NCBI GenBank assembly: GCA_031266115.1
Contig: JAISBQ010000213.1
Span: 1-20,682, forward strand
Length of the DNA stretch: 20,682 nt
From: Bifidobacteriaceae bacterium
GTDB lineage: Bacteria > Actinomycetota > Actinomycetes > Actinomycetales > WQXJ01
Reading direction: 5' to 3'
The notes under the pieces are model-generated. The model saw only the letters and a list, made by a program, of their open reading frames with translations, was not told where the DNA came from and ran no database searches. A program made the translations under genes and the position numbers. Positions 11,901 through 19,445 of this stretch are shown piece after piece. Position 1 is the first letter of the stretch, and each line of letters opens with the position of its first letter.

Positions 11901-14900
11901 GCCAGGCTGTAGTCGATCTGGCCCGGCACATAGTTCTCCCCCAGCACCGTGCCCGCGGTGGCCGGGTCGGATGCGACCAAGGCCTGGGCGTCGGCGGGCG
12001 CGGAGCCGCCGTACTGGTAGTACATGGTGCCGCGCCAAGTCGAATCGAAGCGCGCCCCGCCCACGATGGACGTGAAGAAACGCCGTCCCGCAGAATCGCC
12101 CAGCGGGGTGACACCGACTGTCTGGCTGCGGTGGACCTGGAAGGCGGCATCGGCCACCGTCAGGTACCCGTGCGAACGCAGACTCGCCGTGACGGTGCCC
12201 TCGGTGATCTCCGGGGCGAGCGCGACCGCGTAGGTGGCGCCGTCGTCTTCAGTGGTCAGGTCCCCGGTAGTGGTGAGCGCGCCGGTCCCGTTGGCGAAGG
12301 CGAAATCGGCCCGCGCCAAACCGGCCACGGATGGGTCCAGGGCCAACGTCAACTCGGTCGAGGACAGCTTGTCCTCCTCGCCGTCGGCAGTCACGGCCAG
12401 GTCCGCCGGCACCGCCGCGATGTTGGTCCGGGCGGTGGCCAAGGCGGGGACTGCTGCGCGGACATCAGCCGCGAGGGCCTTGGCTTGGTCGTACTCGGGT
12501 GCTTGGCCCACCTTGACGCTGTCATAGAGGCCCACCGGCAGCCAGGCCTGGGCGGCCAGGTAGGTGGTGTTGTTGGCGGAATCGGCCGGGTTGGCCAGGG
12601 GCACCGCGCCGGGGGCCGGATAGTAGTTGCCGCTGGCCGCTAGCCAGGCCCGCTGGTCGGCGGTCAGAGTGTGGAGCTGGTAATCGACGCCCAGGTCCAC
12701 GTCCTGATCGGTCAGATCGACCCCATCGGCGCTGGCCGCTGAGATGTAGACCGGGTACAGCGGCTCGTCGTTGGCATTAGTGGGCTTGGCGATCCCACCG
12801 GTCCCGGTCGTGGAGACGGCGGTCACCACCGAACCGCCAGTGATGGCGACCTTGCCGTTGGCCCCCGCCGCGATGGCGGCGTAGGAGGCCGAATTGGTGC
12901 GGGCCACCACCAGGCCGCCGGAGATGGTGACCGAGCCGGGTCCGGTCGATGCGGCCTGGAGACCGATGGCGGGAACGTTGTAGCTCTGAGTCAACGCCGC
13001 CACCACGGTCGCTTGGTCCTCGATGTGGACCCACTGGTCGGTGCCCAAAGTGTTCCCGGTGGTGCCCGCCTTGGACGCGCCGATCGCGGCGGTCTCGTAC
13101 TGGTTGGAGGCCGAGGTCTTGGCGTACACGTAAGCCTGGCCGCGGATGGTGATCTGCCCCATCGCCCCGCCGTTGTAGCCGCCGCCACCGATGCCCGTGC
13201 CGCCAGGGGCCGTCGAGCTGTAAGCGATCCCGCCCGTCGCGGTCACCCGCACATCGCCCTCGATGGTGATGAGGCCCCCGCCCTCGTTCCCGTTGCCACC
13301 GATCCCGGCGCCCCGGCTGGCCGCCGTGGCGGTCAACTGGCCACCGGTCGAAGAAGTGATGGTGATTTGCCCGGAGTTTCCGCTGGCCGCCTGCGGCACC
13401 CGAATCGCCGCTTGGTCAGAGGCGCTCGCGGTCAACGAGTTGGTGCCCTCGACGTTCAAGGTGACGTTCGCGCGGTTGATCACCGTCAGCGCCGAAGCGG
13501 CCGGGGTGAGCGTCGTGTTTCGGACCGTCAACCGCAACGGCTCGCTGAACGTGGTGTTGGCCCCTGAGACGCTGAACGGCCGCGCGCCGGTCAACCCGTC
13601 CGCGAGGATCGGGTCCGAATCGAACCGCAACCCGTCCAGGTTGTTCAATTGCGCCCACCAGCCTTCGGTGGAGCCCAGCTTCGCCTCGGCGGTGTTCACC
13701 AGCCCGGAGGTGATCCTGTAGGTGTCCGCGCTGGTGGCCGTGACCGCGAAAGTCTGGATCAGGGTGTTCGCGGTGGACATGGGGATGGCCGCGCCCGCCG
13801 CTGGCAAGTCGATCGTGTACAGGCTGGTCAACTCCTCGGAGACGGACGTGTAGCCGGTGAAGTAGACGGTCTTCGCCTTCGGGTTGGACATCCCCATGGC
13901 GGCGCCCTTCAAGACCAGGTTGTTCGGCCCGTCCAGCAGGGTGTCCTCACCCGTCGCGGTGTCCACCAGAGTCTGGGGCGACGTGGGGATGGAAGCCGGG
14001 TCGTCGGCATCGACCACCTTGTAGTAGTAGTGGCCCGCCACCTCGCCGGTGAACGTCGCCACCGCCAACGGGGTCGCGTACCGTGACGCGGCGCCGCCCG
14101 AGATCAAACCCAAGTCCTTGTTGACGGGGAAGGTGAGCGGCATCGGCAGAACGGCGTGGTCGGTGGTCTGACCGGCGGGCGGGGTGATGGCCAACGAGAC
14201 GTCGCCCTGGCGCGAGACGCTGGCGAACGGGACGGTCCAGGTGGCGCCGCCGTCGGAGGTGGTCATGTCCGCGCCCAGGGCGGCCCGGCCGGTGCTGTTC
14301 GTCAGTTCCAAGTCCCCTATGGCGAGGTCCGGTTGGGCGGGGTCCAGGGTGAGGGTGAAGTTGGACGATGTCGCCGAGTCGGCAGTGCCGTCCGCCACGG
14401 CCTGCACGCGCAGGGGCAGCGCCAGGACATTGGTCCACTGGCCCGGCGTGTACGGTTCGGCTGTCGGCTTCACGTTGGCGGCCAGCGTGCCGGTCTGGTC
14501 TTCTGGGTCGGTGCTTTGGTAGTCCAGGTTGTCGTACTCGCCTGGGGGCGCCCAGAAGATGGCGGACTGGGTGGCCTTGGGGAACTTGTCGCCGTGCTGG
14601 GTGTCCCAGGCGGCTTGGGCGTCGGTGATGGTCTGGCCCAGCCACTGTGCGCCTGTGACTTCGAGGTTCTTTAGGGCTGTTGCGGCGTAGACGGGGTAGA
14701 CGCCCACGCCTGCGCTGTTGGTGGGCTGGGCCAGGCCGGTGTCGCCGTAGATGTTGCCGCCGTTGACCTGGAGTTTGGCTGTGAGGCCGCCGACGGCTGC
14801 CGGGATGTCTGTTTGTGGGGTGTTTGGGCTGTCTGGGTCTGGGGTGTCGGGGTCTGGCTGGGGCGGGGCGCCGGCGGTGGTGCCGGCGGTGGCGGAGACG

Positions 14901-15819
14901 AAGCCGCCGTTGATGGTGACGTTGGCGATCCCGCCGATCCCCGGCGCTGTTCCCAGGCCCCTCGCCACCACTGTGCCCTGGTTGACGGTGATGGTGCGGG
15001 TGCCGGACTGCACGCCTCCGCCGATCCCGGCCACGTTGGTGCTGGCCGGGTCGCCCCCGGCTTCGGCGTAGAGCTGCACCTCGCCGTCGATGGTGATGTT
15101 GCCGGACGTGCCCGAGCCTTGCGCGCCGATCCCGGCGCCGGAGCCGCCCTTTGCTTTCAATGATGGTGTTTGTTCTTGGCTGGCGGCGTCCGCGATGGTG
15201 AGTCTGGCTCCGGAGGGCACTTGCAGGCCCGCGCCCTGCTGGGAGCTGAGCGTGGTGTCCCCCGCCAGGGTCAGCGCGGTGTTGGAGTCCCCGGTCAGAC
15301 CGAAGGCTGGTCCTCCTGTGGGGCTGTCGATGGTCACGGAGTCGAACTTGACCCTCAGCGGGGTGTTGGTGGGCGAAGGCCCGGTGATCTCGATGCGGAC
15401 CGGGAAGTCGCCCTGGAACGTCAGGCTGGTCTGGTCCAGTGGCAGGTTGTAATACTGGAAGTCAAAGGCTTCGTTGGCGCCAACCAGGTCGAAGAAGTAG
15501 CCCAACTGCGGGGTCGAGGACACAACCACGCGCAGCACGTCGTAGTTCGGGTCCAGGTCGGCTTTGGTGACTATCACCTCGGGTGGTGGCGGCGGCGGTT
15601 CCTCCGCTCTTGACACTGGCGCCAGTACCGGGACCGCCAACGCAGCCGCGACTATGGCGACTGTGGCGCGGCGCCCGTTCCCGGCTGATCGCGGCCCTAA
15701 ATCCCATACCCCCCCCCGCTACCAGTGGTGGTTGGCTCGCCGCGTCCGTGGGCTTTCTGCGCTGCGTGCCTTCCGCGTCTCGAACCGAGCCCGAATCGCC
15801 CAATGCCTCCCGAGAACAT
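1..15819 (-). CDS. Giant secreted repeat protein (adhesin-like), 3' end outside window, frame broken at a G9 tract
   Basis: The frame whose codons occupy plus-strand positions equal to 2 mod 3 is open from the TAG at 15719-15721 to the left edge, over 5,200 codons. Its first part encodes an arginine pair, a hydrophobic core (VAIVAAALAVPVLAPV) and an SRA|EE cleavage site, then a proline run, so the product is exported. Next come five beta-helix-like GIGG modules separated by Ig-like linkers, then InlB/Flg_new-type repeats, then 369-residue units of Ig-like plus cadherin/VCBS-like domains. I see no enzyme signature; adhesion or polymer binding is inferred from the architecture. No good start lies in this frame after the TAG: the first are TTG 15640 and GTG 15616, inside the signal peptide. 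ATG 15819 has a strong ribosome site and joins the frame only if the G tract is 10 (or 7) long. Any C-terminal anchor would lie beyond position 1. Certain of the ORF; the start depends on the tract. Confidence 0.9.
3250..5350 (-). repeat. InlB/Flg_new-type extracellular repeats of the giant protein
   Basis: Two segments have the form VAPSGSGAASADAGSYAEGW..FSRWE..FTMPGNAATVRAVF (about 4260-4480 and 5080-5300). This is the divergent bacterial repeat seen in many Gram-positive surface proteins. Three Listeria-Bacteroides-type repeats follow, with hallmark phrases YRFVGWYTEP..LYGAW (about 3985-4250), GYSFDGWFLDAG..VHAKW (about 3710-3970) and HAFLGWFGPGG..LTAHW (about 3250-3490). A MucBP-like piece (YYVYHWKVSSTG..LDLYYKA, about 3490-3710) sits between the last two. 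Such repeats act as stalk or ligand-binding domains on the cell surface. Confidence 0.7.
6060..7185 (-). repeat. Beta-helix-like module 5 of the giant protein
   Basis: The module opens with YQLTGLSGALTWLNSRDL, nearly the same as module 3, and contains FELINRAHVEMTVDGTNSLTAS followed by rungs such as GPGIGAQSGSGAVWIDG. It closes with QPVYPLYVPSTFGATDL and QTISPTAEAQLKAW. The linker before it (about 7150-7600) matches the one before module 3 (about 11690-12150), including RWFTSIGG, TYYLQWGG and VPAYTGGDWFVLP phrases. Module plus linker was therefore the duplicated unit. Confidence 0.6.
7980..9040 (-). repeat. Beta-helix-like module 4 of the giant protein
   Basis: The module opens with WAIDGACGEFEAINGL, contains LSLDVAGTNVIGGSTG and the rung phrases ASVIGGNQNEGAGTITISG and AGTIRIQDQAFVTATG, and closes with TALYPLYVPAILADGTSLTD and QHTITQVRKDWL. 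It has few rungs. A lone cysteine near its start (GACGEF) is one of the rare cysteines in the protein. Confidence 0.55.
9930..11735 (-). repeat. Beta-helix-like module 3, expanded
   Basis: The module opens with YRFTGLTGDLAWLNGQDLEL and closes with QPVYPLYVPAFSAVDLTDLD and QHTITGTQREFI, the same frame as the other modules. It is about 0.7 kb longer because its GIGG array is expanded to about 12-13 rungs (10240-11370). The extra length accounts for the unusual 2.6-kb distance between the closing phrases of modules 2 and 3. Confidence 0.6.
10240..11370 (-). repeat. Array of about 12-13 GIGG rungs (27-31 residues each)
   Basis: Translated units follow the pattern (A/S)-A-G-I-G-G-G, six to ten Gly/Ser/Asn residues, G-T-(V/I)-x-I, five residues, (A/N)-V-x-A-x-(G/T). 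Examples are AAGIGGGNTKGNG IVNIGG and SAGIGGGDGGSGGSATIKG. In DNA the array is seen as recurring gccgccgccgatcccggc-like blocks roughly every 85-95 bp. Such a near-regular array is prone to recombination and length change. The rungs are the expected size of one beta-helix turn plus a loop. Confidence 0.7.
12530..13730 (-). repeat. Beta-helix-like module 2 of the giant protein
   Basis: The module opens with YRITSGLVN and LNNLDGLRFDS, then RANVTLNVEGTNSLTAS, then GIGG rungs (GAGIGGNGNEGGGLITIEG and similar), and closes with EPLYPVYISAASADGVDLTD and a QLHTLTADQRAW phrase. The opening, the middle INRANVTL..GTNSLTAS phrase and the closing phrase recur in the other modules, marking it as a copy of the same ancestral unit. 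The distance from its closing PLYPVY to that of module 1 is about 1.94 kb. Confidence 0.6.
14570..15545 (-). repeat. Beta-helix-like module 1 of the giant protein
   Basis: This is the first glycine-rich module after the signal peptide and proline run. It opens with an aromatic segment (DFQYYNLPL) and a block of short beta-strand phrases such as LRVKFDSVTI. Rungs of the type GAGIGAQGSGTSGNITIDGEV follow, and it closes with the VYPVYAATALKNLEV and QTITDAQAAW phrases shared by all five modules. Short repeated I/V-x-I/V strands joined by glycine turns suggest a right-handed beta-helix; this is inferred from pattern only. It has the fewest rungs of the set and carries an Asp/Pro-rich insert near 14820-14860. 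Confidence 0.6.
15697..15819 (-). other. As-sequenced 40-codon reading frame from the giant gene's ATG (OFF-frame product)
   Basis: Translation from ATG 15819 gives MFSGGIGRFGLGSRRG and onward through a basic, Gly/Ser/Thr-rich stretch, passes the G9 tract as Gly-Gly-Gly, and ends at a TAG (15697-15699) three codons later. With one more G the same start continues into VWDLGPRSAGNGRR and the hydrophobic signal core. That would give a signal peptide of about 72 residues with a long basic n-region, a layout common in very large Gram-positive surface proteins. The short frame is probably not a functional peptide itself; it is the expected OFF product of a slippage switch, or an artefact of a miscounted homopolymer. 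Confidence 0.7.
15709..15717 (-). repeat. G9 homopolymer tract at the start of the giant gene (candidate phase-variation switch)
   Basis: Nine consecutive C on the plus strand (G on the coding strand) lie between the ATG/ribosome site and the signal-peptide frame. I followed all three upstream frames. The ATG 15819 frame needs +1 or -2 G to enter the giant frame. A weaker TTG 15803 frame needs -1 G. The giant frame itself is closed by TAG 15719-15721 immediately before the tract. Long G tracts at gene starts are classic slipped-strand phase-variation sites, including in pilus genes of some bifidobacteria. Confidence 0.75.
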
Positions 15820-15826
15820 GTCCCCG

Positions 15827-15832
15827 CTCCTT
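15827..15832 (-). promoter_or_regulatory. Ribosome binding site AAGGAG for ATG 15819
   Basis: The coding strand reads AAGGAG, then seven bases, then ATG at 15819. This near-ideal Shine-Dalgarno site decides the start of the giant gene. It shows that translation is set up to begin upstream of the G9 tract, in a frame different from the sequenced signal-peptide frame. The competing TTG at 15803 has a purine-rich GGGAGG only two bases upstream, too close to be efficient. Confidence 0.75.
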
Positions 15833-15878
15833 GCGCTAGATGAGTACCTGGGCTCGACGCTACGCCGACCCCAGCGGG

Positions 15879-15897
15879 TAAGGTAAGCCGAACCTAA
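15879..15897. promoter_or_regulatory. DtxR/IdeR-type iron box upstream of the giant gene
   Basis: The 19 bp TAAGGTAAGCCGAACCTAA match the consensus TWAGGTWAGSCTWACCTWA at 18 of 19 positions (only position 12 differs), with both half-sites AGGT and ACCT intact. The box ends 60 bp upstream of ATG 15819, where a bound repressor would block the promoter. DtxR/IdeR with Fe(II) usually represses such promoters, so the giant gene is predicted to be induced when iron is scarce. No gene begins on the other side within 1 kb, so the giant gene is the only plausible local target. Exact -35/-10 elements are not clear; TTGCAC at about 15906-15911 (minus strand) is a weak -35 candidate. Confidence 0.7.
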
Positions 15898-16157
15898 TCA
15901 AATTGGGTGCAATTCCCTACGAATCGCACTGGCTGCCATAACGTCAGGAGGCAAGACGCTATTCCTAGCCCACTACTCGCGCTGGGATCACCATAAGCCC
16001 GGCCACTGCCCCGGCTCCCCGATTATCGCCCCAGGCTCAAATCCCGGAAGCCCTGGGCTCCTCGGAGTCCCCGGCGCCGGCGCCAAGACGAGCGCCCACG
16101 ACGCCGGGGCGGCGGCCCTGCCCGGCGGCATCGCGCGTCTGTCGCCGAACCACCATT

Positions 16158-16170
16158 GGGGACGGTCCCC
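16158..16170. repeat. Perfect short palindrome GGGGAC-G-GTCCCC
   Basis: The bases GGGGACGGTCCCC form a 6-bp stem around one central base, flanked by TT on the left and AT on the right. Motifs of this type occur as scattered repeats in many bacterial genomes, often near insertion-sequence ends. With a single copy in the window its role cannot be judged. Confidence 0.4.
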
Positions 16171-16280
16171 ATCTCTGGTTACGCCAGAACATTAGGACAA
16201 TACCCACGATGCCCCGAGCCATCCGCCCCAACGGCGCCGACCGGCTAGCCCGTTCGGTCGGCGCTGCCGTCTTGGTTCGC

Positions 16281-16464
16281 CAAGTGCCTCGTTTTGCATG
16301 CTCGTTTGCGTCGAGTGCCCACAATTGCACCCGTTTCGGAATCGAGTGCCTAGTTTTGCACCCATCCCGGAACGGCCCCGATACGCTGACCTGCGGTAAC
16401 GCAAAACCCTCCCATGCAAAAGCGGGCACTCGATGAGCTGTGGGGTGCAAAAGCGGGCACTCGA
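16281..16464. repeat. Five copies of a 16-nt motif at exact 31-bp pitch, three direct and two inverted
   Basis: The motif AGTGCC-N4-TTTGCA (one variant ends ATTGCA) starts at 16283, 16314 and 16345 on the plus strand. It recurs on the minus strand in the two blocks at about 16415-16430 and 16446-16461. The spacing is 31 bp within both sets, and TCG usually precedes the motif. Between the sets lies about 55 bp. The pitch of about three helical turns places every copy on the same DNA face, which suits cooperative protein binding. It is not a multiple of three, which argues against coding. Confidence 0.65.
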
Positions 16465-16496
16465 CGAGACCACTTGGCGGCGTTCTGGCGACGGAT

Positions 16497-16722
16497 CCCG
16501 CCGCCAGCGTTTGCGCAGGTCAGCCGGTCGGCGGCATCGGCGCCCGTGTCCTCCCCAGCGCCTAACCCACCGTCACGGCCCGGCGGGACCCTGCCACGGT
16601 GGCTCCGGTCACGATGCTTCCCGGGCCGCCCCCTAAGCCGCCAGCGTTTGCGCATGTCAGCCGGTCGGCGGCATCGGCACCCGTACCCGCCCCAGCGCCT
16701 AACCCACCGTCGCGCGGTGCCG
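16497..16722. repeat. Dispersed repeat, about 137-bp unit, two tandem copies (second partial)
   Basis: Copy one starts at CCGCCAGCGTTTGCGCA (16501), runs through GCGCCTAACCCACCGTC and GCCACGGTGGCTCCGGTCA, and ends at CCCCCTAAG (16637). Copy two starts at 16638 with the same words and fades after CCTAACCCACCGTC near 16715. Further copies sit near 19446 and 20420. GC-rich self-complementary words (TGGCGGC, GCCGCCA) suggest hairpins, as in REP or BIME elements. No protein is encoded. Confidence 0.75.
16591..16684. repeat. 94-bp direct repeat, left copy, flanking the R-M operon
   Basis: This segment matches 19446-19539 in the same orientation over 94 bp with a single mismatch (T 16655 versus G 19510). 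It belongs to the dispersed repeat family. The pair brackets the endonuclease and methyltransferase genes, an interval of 2,855 bp. Confidence 0.8.
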
Positions 16723-16960
16723 AGGGGCTGCGGCGGTGGCTTAGGTCACCAAGCAGTGCTGTGACGAGCGGCCACGACGGCGGGGAGGCGCGCCTGGCCA
16801 GCGCACATTGGCGGCTCAGATTGGATTCGGGCTTCTGGTCCTATCATGGGCGTTGGGAGCCATCTCGTACTTCCGATCTGACTGAAGGAAGGAACGCCCC
16901 GTATCCGAAGCCCAAACGAATGCAGCCCAAACCGCAGGGGCCCGTCGGCTGAACTCGCGT

Positions 16961-17797
16961 CTAAGGGGTCGCGTTTCGGTACGAGGCAAGATCGGACTCG
17001 GTGATCTCCTCCGGGGCAACGAGGCGGTAGCGTCCTTCGGCGACCAGTTCAACGCGACCCGGTTCGGAGCCCTCGGCAAACAGAAACAAGTAGATGTCCT
17101 GGTCCGCGAACTGGGCACCGACCAGTCGGCATTCGAGTTCGGGGAACCGGTGCTTGGCGAGGGCCAAATCCTGGTTCGTCTGGACGACGGACAGCTTGTC
17201 TGATCCGCCCTTCGCCTCGACCGGGATGACGTACTGCGAGCCCGACCGGTCCACGCCCAGGTAGAGCTCGTCGGTCTCGATCTGGCCAAGGCCCGGCACC
17301 TTGGTGCGCAGATGGTTCTGGAGGGAGTGGCAGACGATGCCAGTGAATACGTCGATCAGACGGTTGTAGCGGACCTTGGCCAGCAACGCCTGCTCCGACC
17401 CCAGCGCGTGCTGCGTTATGAGCCCGGGTGTGGAGTCGGGTATCTTGACGGCCCGGCGGTGTCGGTTCGGATCCAAAGGCTGGTCGACCACCGCCTGGAA
17501 CTCGTATCGCGCGTCGCCCCGCCCGATGATGTTCCACACTGTCCCGTCAGGCGCCGCTGCCGCGATCTCTTCGGGAATCGGCCGCCGGTACCGGAACGAG
17601 TAGATGACGTCGCCTAGGTTCTTCGGCAGCGCGATGCCCAACTCTTGTGCGGCGGCCGCGAACTCTTCGCGGCTGAAAGCGACGGCACGGTCGCCGGCGC
17701 TGAAGTGCGTCTGGAACACGTGTACCAAGATCCTGGCGTACTTGGACGCGCCGGGACGTCCGGTATTGGCTGGATCGGTAGCGTCGCGTTTCACCAC
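16961..17797 (-). CDS. Type II-like restriction endonuclease, PD-(D/E)XK fold (partner of the adjacent methyltransferase)
   Basis: The gene encodes 278 residues from GTG 17797, overlapping the upstream methyltransferase stop by 7 bp, so the two are translationally coupled. A second GTG follows at once and could also serve. The region ETDELYLGVDRSGSQYVIPV then EAKGG (about 174-198) fits a PD-(D/E)XK active site with Asp176, Glu194 and Lys196. A following NQDLALAKHRFPE segment looks like the helix that packs on that core. The N-terminal 100 residues (SREEFAAAAQELGI, LGDVIYSFRYRR) resemble a DNA-binding module. It should cut foreign DNA at the site its partner methylates; the site is unknown. 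Family placement rests on motif and gene pairing, not on a named enzyme. Confidence 0.75.
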   Translation of the reverse strand: MVKRDATDPANTGRPGASKYARILVHVFQTHFSAGDRAVAFSREEFAAAAQELGIALPKNLGDVIYSFRYRRPIPEEIAAAAPDGTVWNIIGRGDARYEFQAVVDQPLDPNRHRRAVKIPDSTPGLITQHALGSEQALLAKVRYNRLIDVFTGIVCHSLQNHLRTKVPGLGQIETDELYLGVDRSGSQYVIPVEAKGGSDKLSVVQTNQDLALAKHRFPELECRLVGAQFADQDIYLFLFAEGSEPGRVELVAEGRYRLVAPEEITESDLASYRNATP

Positions 17798-19299
17798 AGC
17801 CCGGCCATCCGCCGGTCCTGGCTGCGTCGCCGGGACAGCGGGACCGACTCGTGCCGCGCGCCGACCTGGGCCGTCGCTTCAGTCATCGTCAACCGCAGCA
17901 GGGCAGGGTCGCCCAAGGCCAGCGCCTCCTGCGGGCGCAGCGGTGCGAGTCCCAGCGCGGTAACGACCCGTTCGCCCAACGCGCGGCCGAGCAGCGGCGG
18001 CACGGCGTTCCCGATTTGCCGGAATCCGTTCCATTTGGTGGCGTGGAAGCGGAACCAGTCGGGGAATGAATGCAGGCGGGCGGCCTCCCGAACCGAAATG
18101 ACACGCGGCAGCCGCGGATGGATCGGCCTGGGAGATGTGAAAGCGCCCCGTTCACCGCCCGTGCCCGCCCGGAGAGTGTTGCACAGGCCGCCCTCGTCCA
18201 GCCGCAGAAAGCGGCTGACCCGCTCCACCGTTCCCTGCGGCGTGGCTGAGAACCGGCCGACCGACTGCTCCGTGTGCACCGTCCGCGCCGAGGAAGTCAG
18301 CAGCCGGGGGTCCCAGACCCTCGGCCACGCCAAGTCCTCCGTGCCTGGGTCTCCCCTGCGGGCCGCCGCGTACACTGATGCCGCCAACGTCGTCCGGGCG
18401 AGTTGCGCGGGCGTCAGCGGCACCTCGTCGCTGCGCAGCAACTCGGCGAAGCCGTCCAGGTCAGGCAGGTCGCCGATGGCGTCCCACACGCTCGGCCCCG
18501 GCGGCAAGCCGTCACCGGACCCGAACGCGCTCCTCACCCGCCGGACCGGCCGGACCTGCGGACACGGATAGGTCAGGGGCGGGACGCCAGCGAGCGATCC
18601 CATCAGGATGAACCGCCGTCGGTCTTGCGGCACGCCATAGTCCGCCGCATTCAAGACCTTCGGTTCGGCCAACGCGTAGCCCGCTGACCGGAACCGTCCC
18701 ATCAGGTCGTCGAGGAGTCCTCGGTGCTTGCCAGAGGCGATCCCCGGCACGTTCTCCATGATGAAGTAGCGCGGTCGGAGCGCCGTCACCACTCGGAAGA
18801 AGTGGAATATCAAGTCGTTCCGCACGTCGCCGACGTCCCGTTTGCCGATGAAGGAGAAGCCCTGGCAAGGGGGTCCGCCCGCTATCAGATCGATCTCGCC
18901 GTCCCACGGCTCGTCCGAGTGGTGGGCGAGCCAGCCCGACCGGGCGGCATCATGCACCTGGGCGGACGTGACGCCGGACATGTCGTCACACAAGACCTCC
19001 GTCAAGGGAAAGTTGAACGCATGGGTGGTAGCGTGCACCGGGTCGTACTCGACGGACGCCAGCAGGTCGAAGCCCGACTGCTCGAGGCCCAGCGACAGGC
19101 CGCCCGCCCCTGCGAACAGGTCGACTGCCACCGGCCTGCGGGCCGATCCTGAACGCCCGAACCTGTTGTCCTGGCAGTGTGTAACAACCATCTTCTTCAG
19201 CCTATCCGTCGTTGTCGTCAACCCGGCGGAGCCAGGGCCGGAGCTCTCGCTTTTCAAGGTAGACCCGGCCTCTGACACCACGGCTGGCGACTGGCCCAC
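17791..19299 (-). CDS. C5-cytosine DNA methyltransferase of a type II restriction-modification system
   Basis: All key C5-methyltransferase motifs are present in order: motif I DLFAGAGGLSLGLEQSGF (from residue 60, SAM binding), motif IV GGPPCQGFS with catalytic Cys145, motif VI ENVPG (182-186), motif VIII QDRRR (225-229), a target-recognition stretch of about 150 residues, motif IX VREAARLHSFPDWF and motif X QIGNAVPPLLGRAL. The enzyme methylates a cytosine in a specific site and protects host DNA from the downstream endonuclease. The longest start is GTG 19299 (502 residues). ATG 19191 (466 residues) is a real alternative, since neither has a strong ribosome site and motif I sits only 24 residues after it. 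No controller or vsr gene is visible nearby. The C-terminal extension of about 40 residues after motif X has no recognisable domain. Confidence 0.93.
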   Translation of the reverse strand: MGQSPAVVSEAGSTLKSESSGPGSAGLTTTTDRLKKMVVTHCQDNRFGRSGSARRPVAVDLFAGAGGLSLGLEQSGFDLLASVEYDPVHATTHAFNFPLTEVLCDDMSGVTSAQVHDAARSGWLAHHSDEPWDGEIDLIAGGPPCQGFSFIGKRDVGDVRNDLIFHFFRVVTALRPRYFIMENVPGIASGKHRGLLDDLMGRFRSAGYALAEPKVLNAADYGVPQDRRRFILMGSLAGVPPLTYPCPQVRPVRRVRSAFGSGDGLPPGPSVWDAIGDLPDLDGFAELLRSDEVPLTPAQLARTTLAASVYAAARRGDPGTEDLAWPRVWDPRLLTSSARTVHTEQSVGRFSATPQGTVERVSRFLRLDEGGLCNTLRAGTGGERGAFTSPRPIHPRLPRVISVREAARLHSFPDWFRFHATKWNGFRQIGNAVPPLLGRALGERVVTALGLAPLRPQEALALGDPALLRLTMTEATAQVGARHESVPLSRRRSQDRRMAGLW

Positions 19300-19445
19300 A
19301 ACCGGGCGTACCGTGGGGAGTCAGAGCAAGTTGCCGCCACCGCCGCACCGCAAGACCGGGTGCTGCCGATACCCGCTCGCACGAGGGGAACTTGACTGCA
19401 TCGCGCGACTGTTGAACTCATCGTTTACCCATCGAAATCCGGGGG

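Larger units (their letters stand above)
15898..16960. other. Gene-free stretch with repeats between the giant gene and the R-M operon
   Basis: No open frame here has a credible start, ribosome site or recognisable product. The small frames overlap each other on both strands and encode low-complexity Arg/Pro/Ser text. The stretch holds a palindrome at 16158-16170, a 31-bp-phased motif cluster at 16281-16464 and dispersed-repeat copies at 16497-16722. The part from 16723 to 16960, downstream of the endonuclease stop, shows no clear terminator hairpin with a T run. Confidence 0.6.

Noticed and set aside
15462..15803. Minus-strand frame from TTG 15803 (113 codons) as the giant gene's true start
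   Set aside because: It needs a G8 tract to join the giant frame, starts with TTG, and its purine-rich site is only two bases upstream. The ATG 15819 has a far better ribosome site. Kept only as a second possible switch state.
16020..16062. Possible terminator hairpin (CCCAGG / CCTGGG arms)
   Set aside because: Six-bp stem with a long loop and no T run, and no gene ends next to it.
16281..16464. CRISPR array
   Set aside because: The conserved part is only 16 nt, the gaps are 15 nt, orientation flips in the middle, and no cas gene is visible.
16037..16655. Small overlapping open frames with recurring SSARFC-like text
   Set aside because: The resemblance comes from the 31-bp-spaced DNA motif read in different frames and strands. 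There are no ribosome sites and no recognisable domains.
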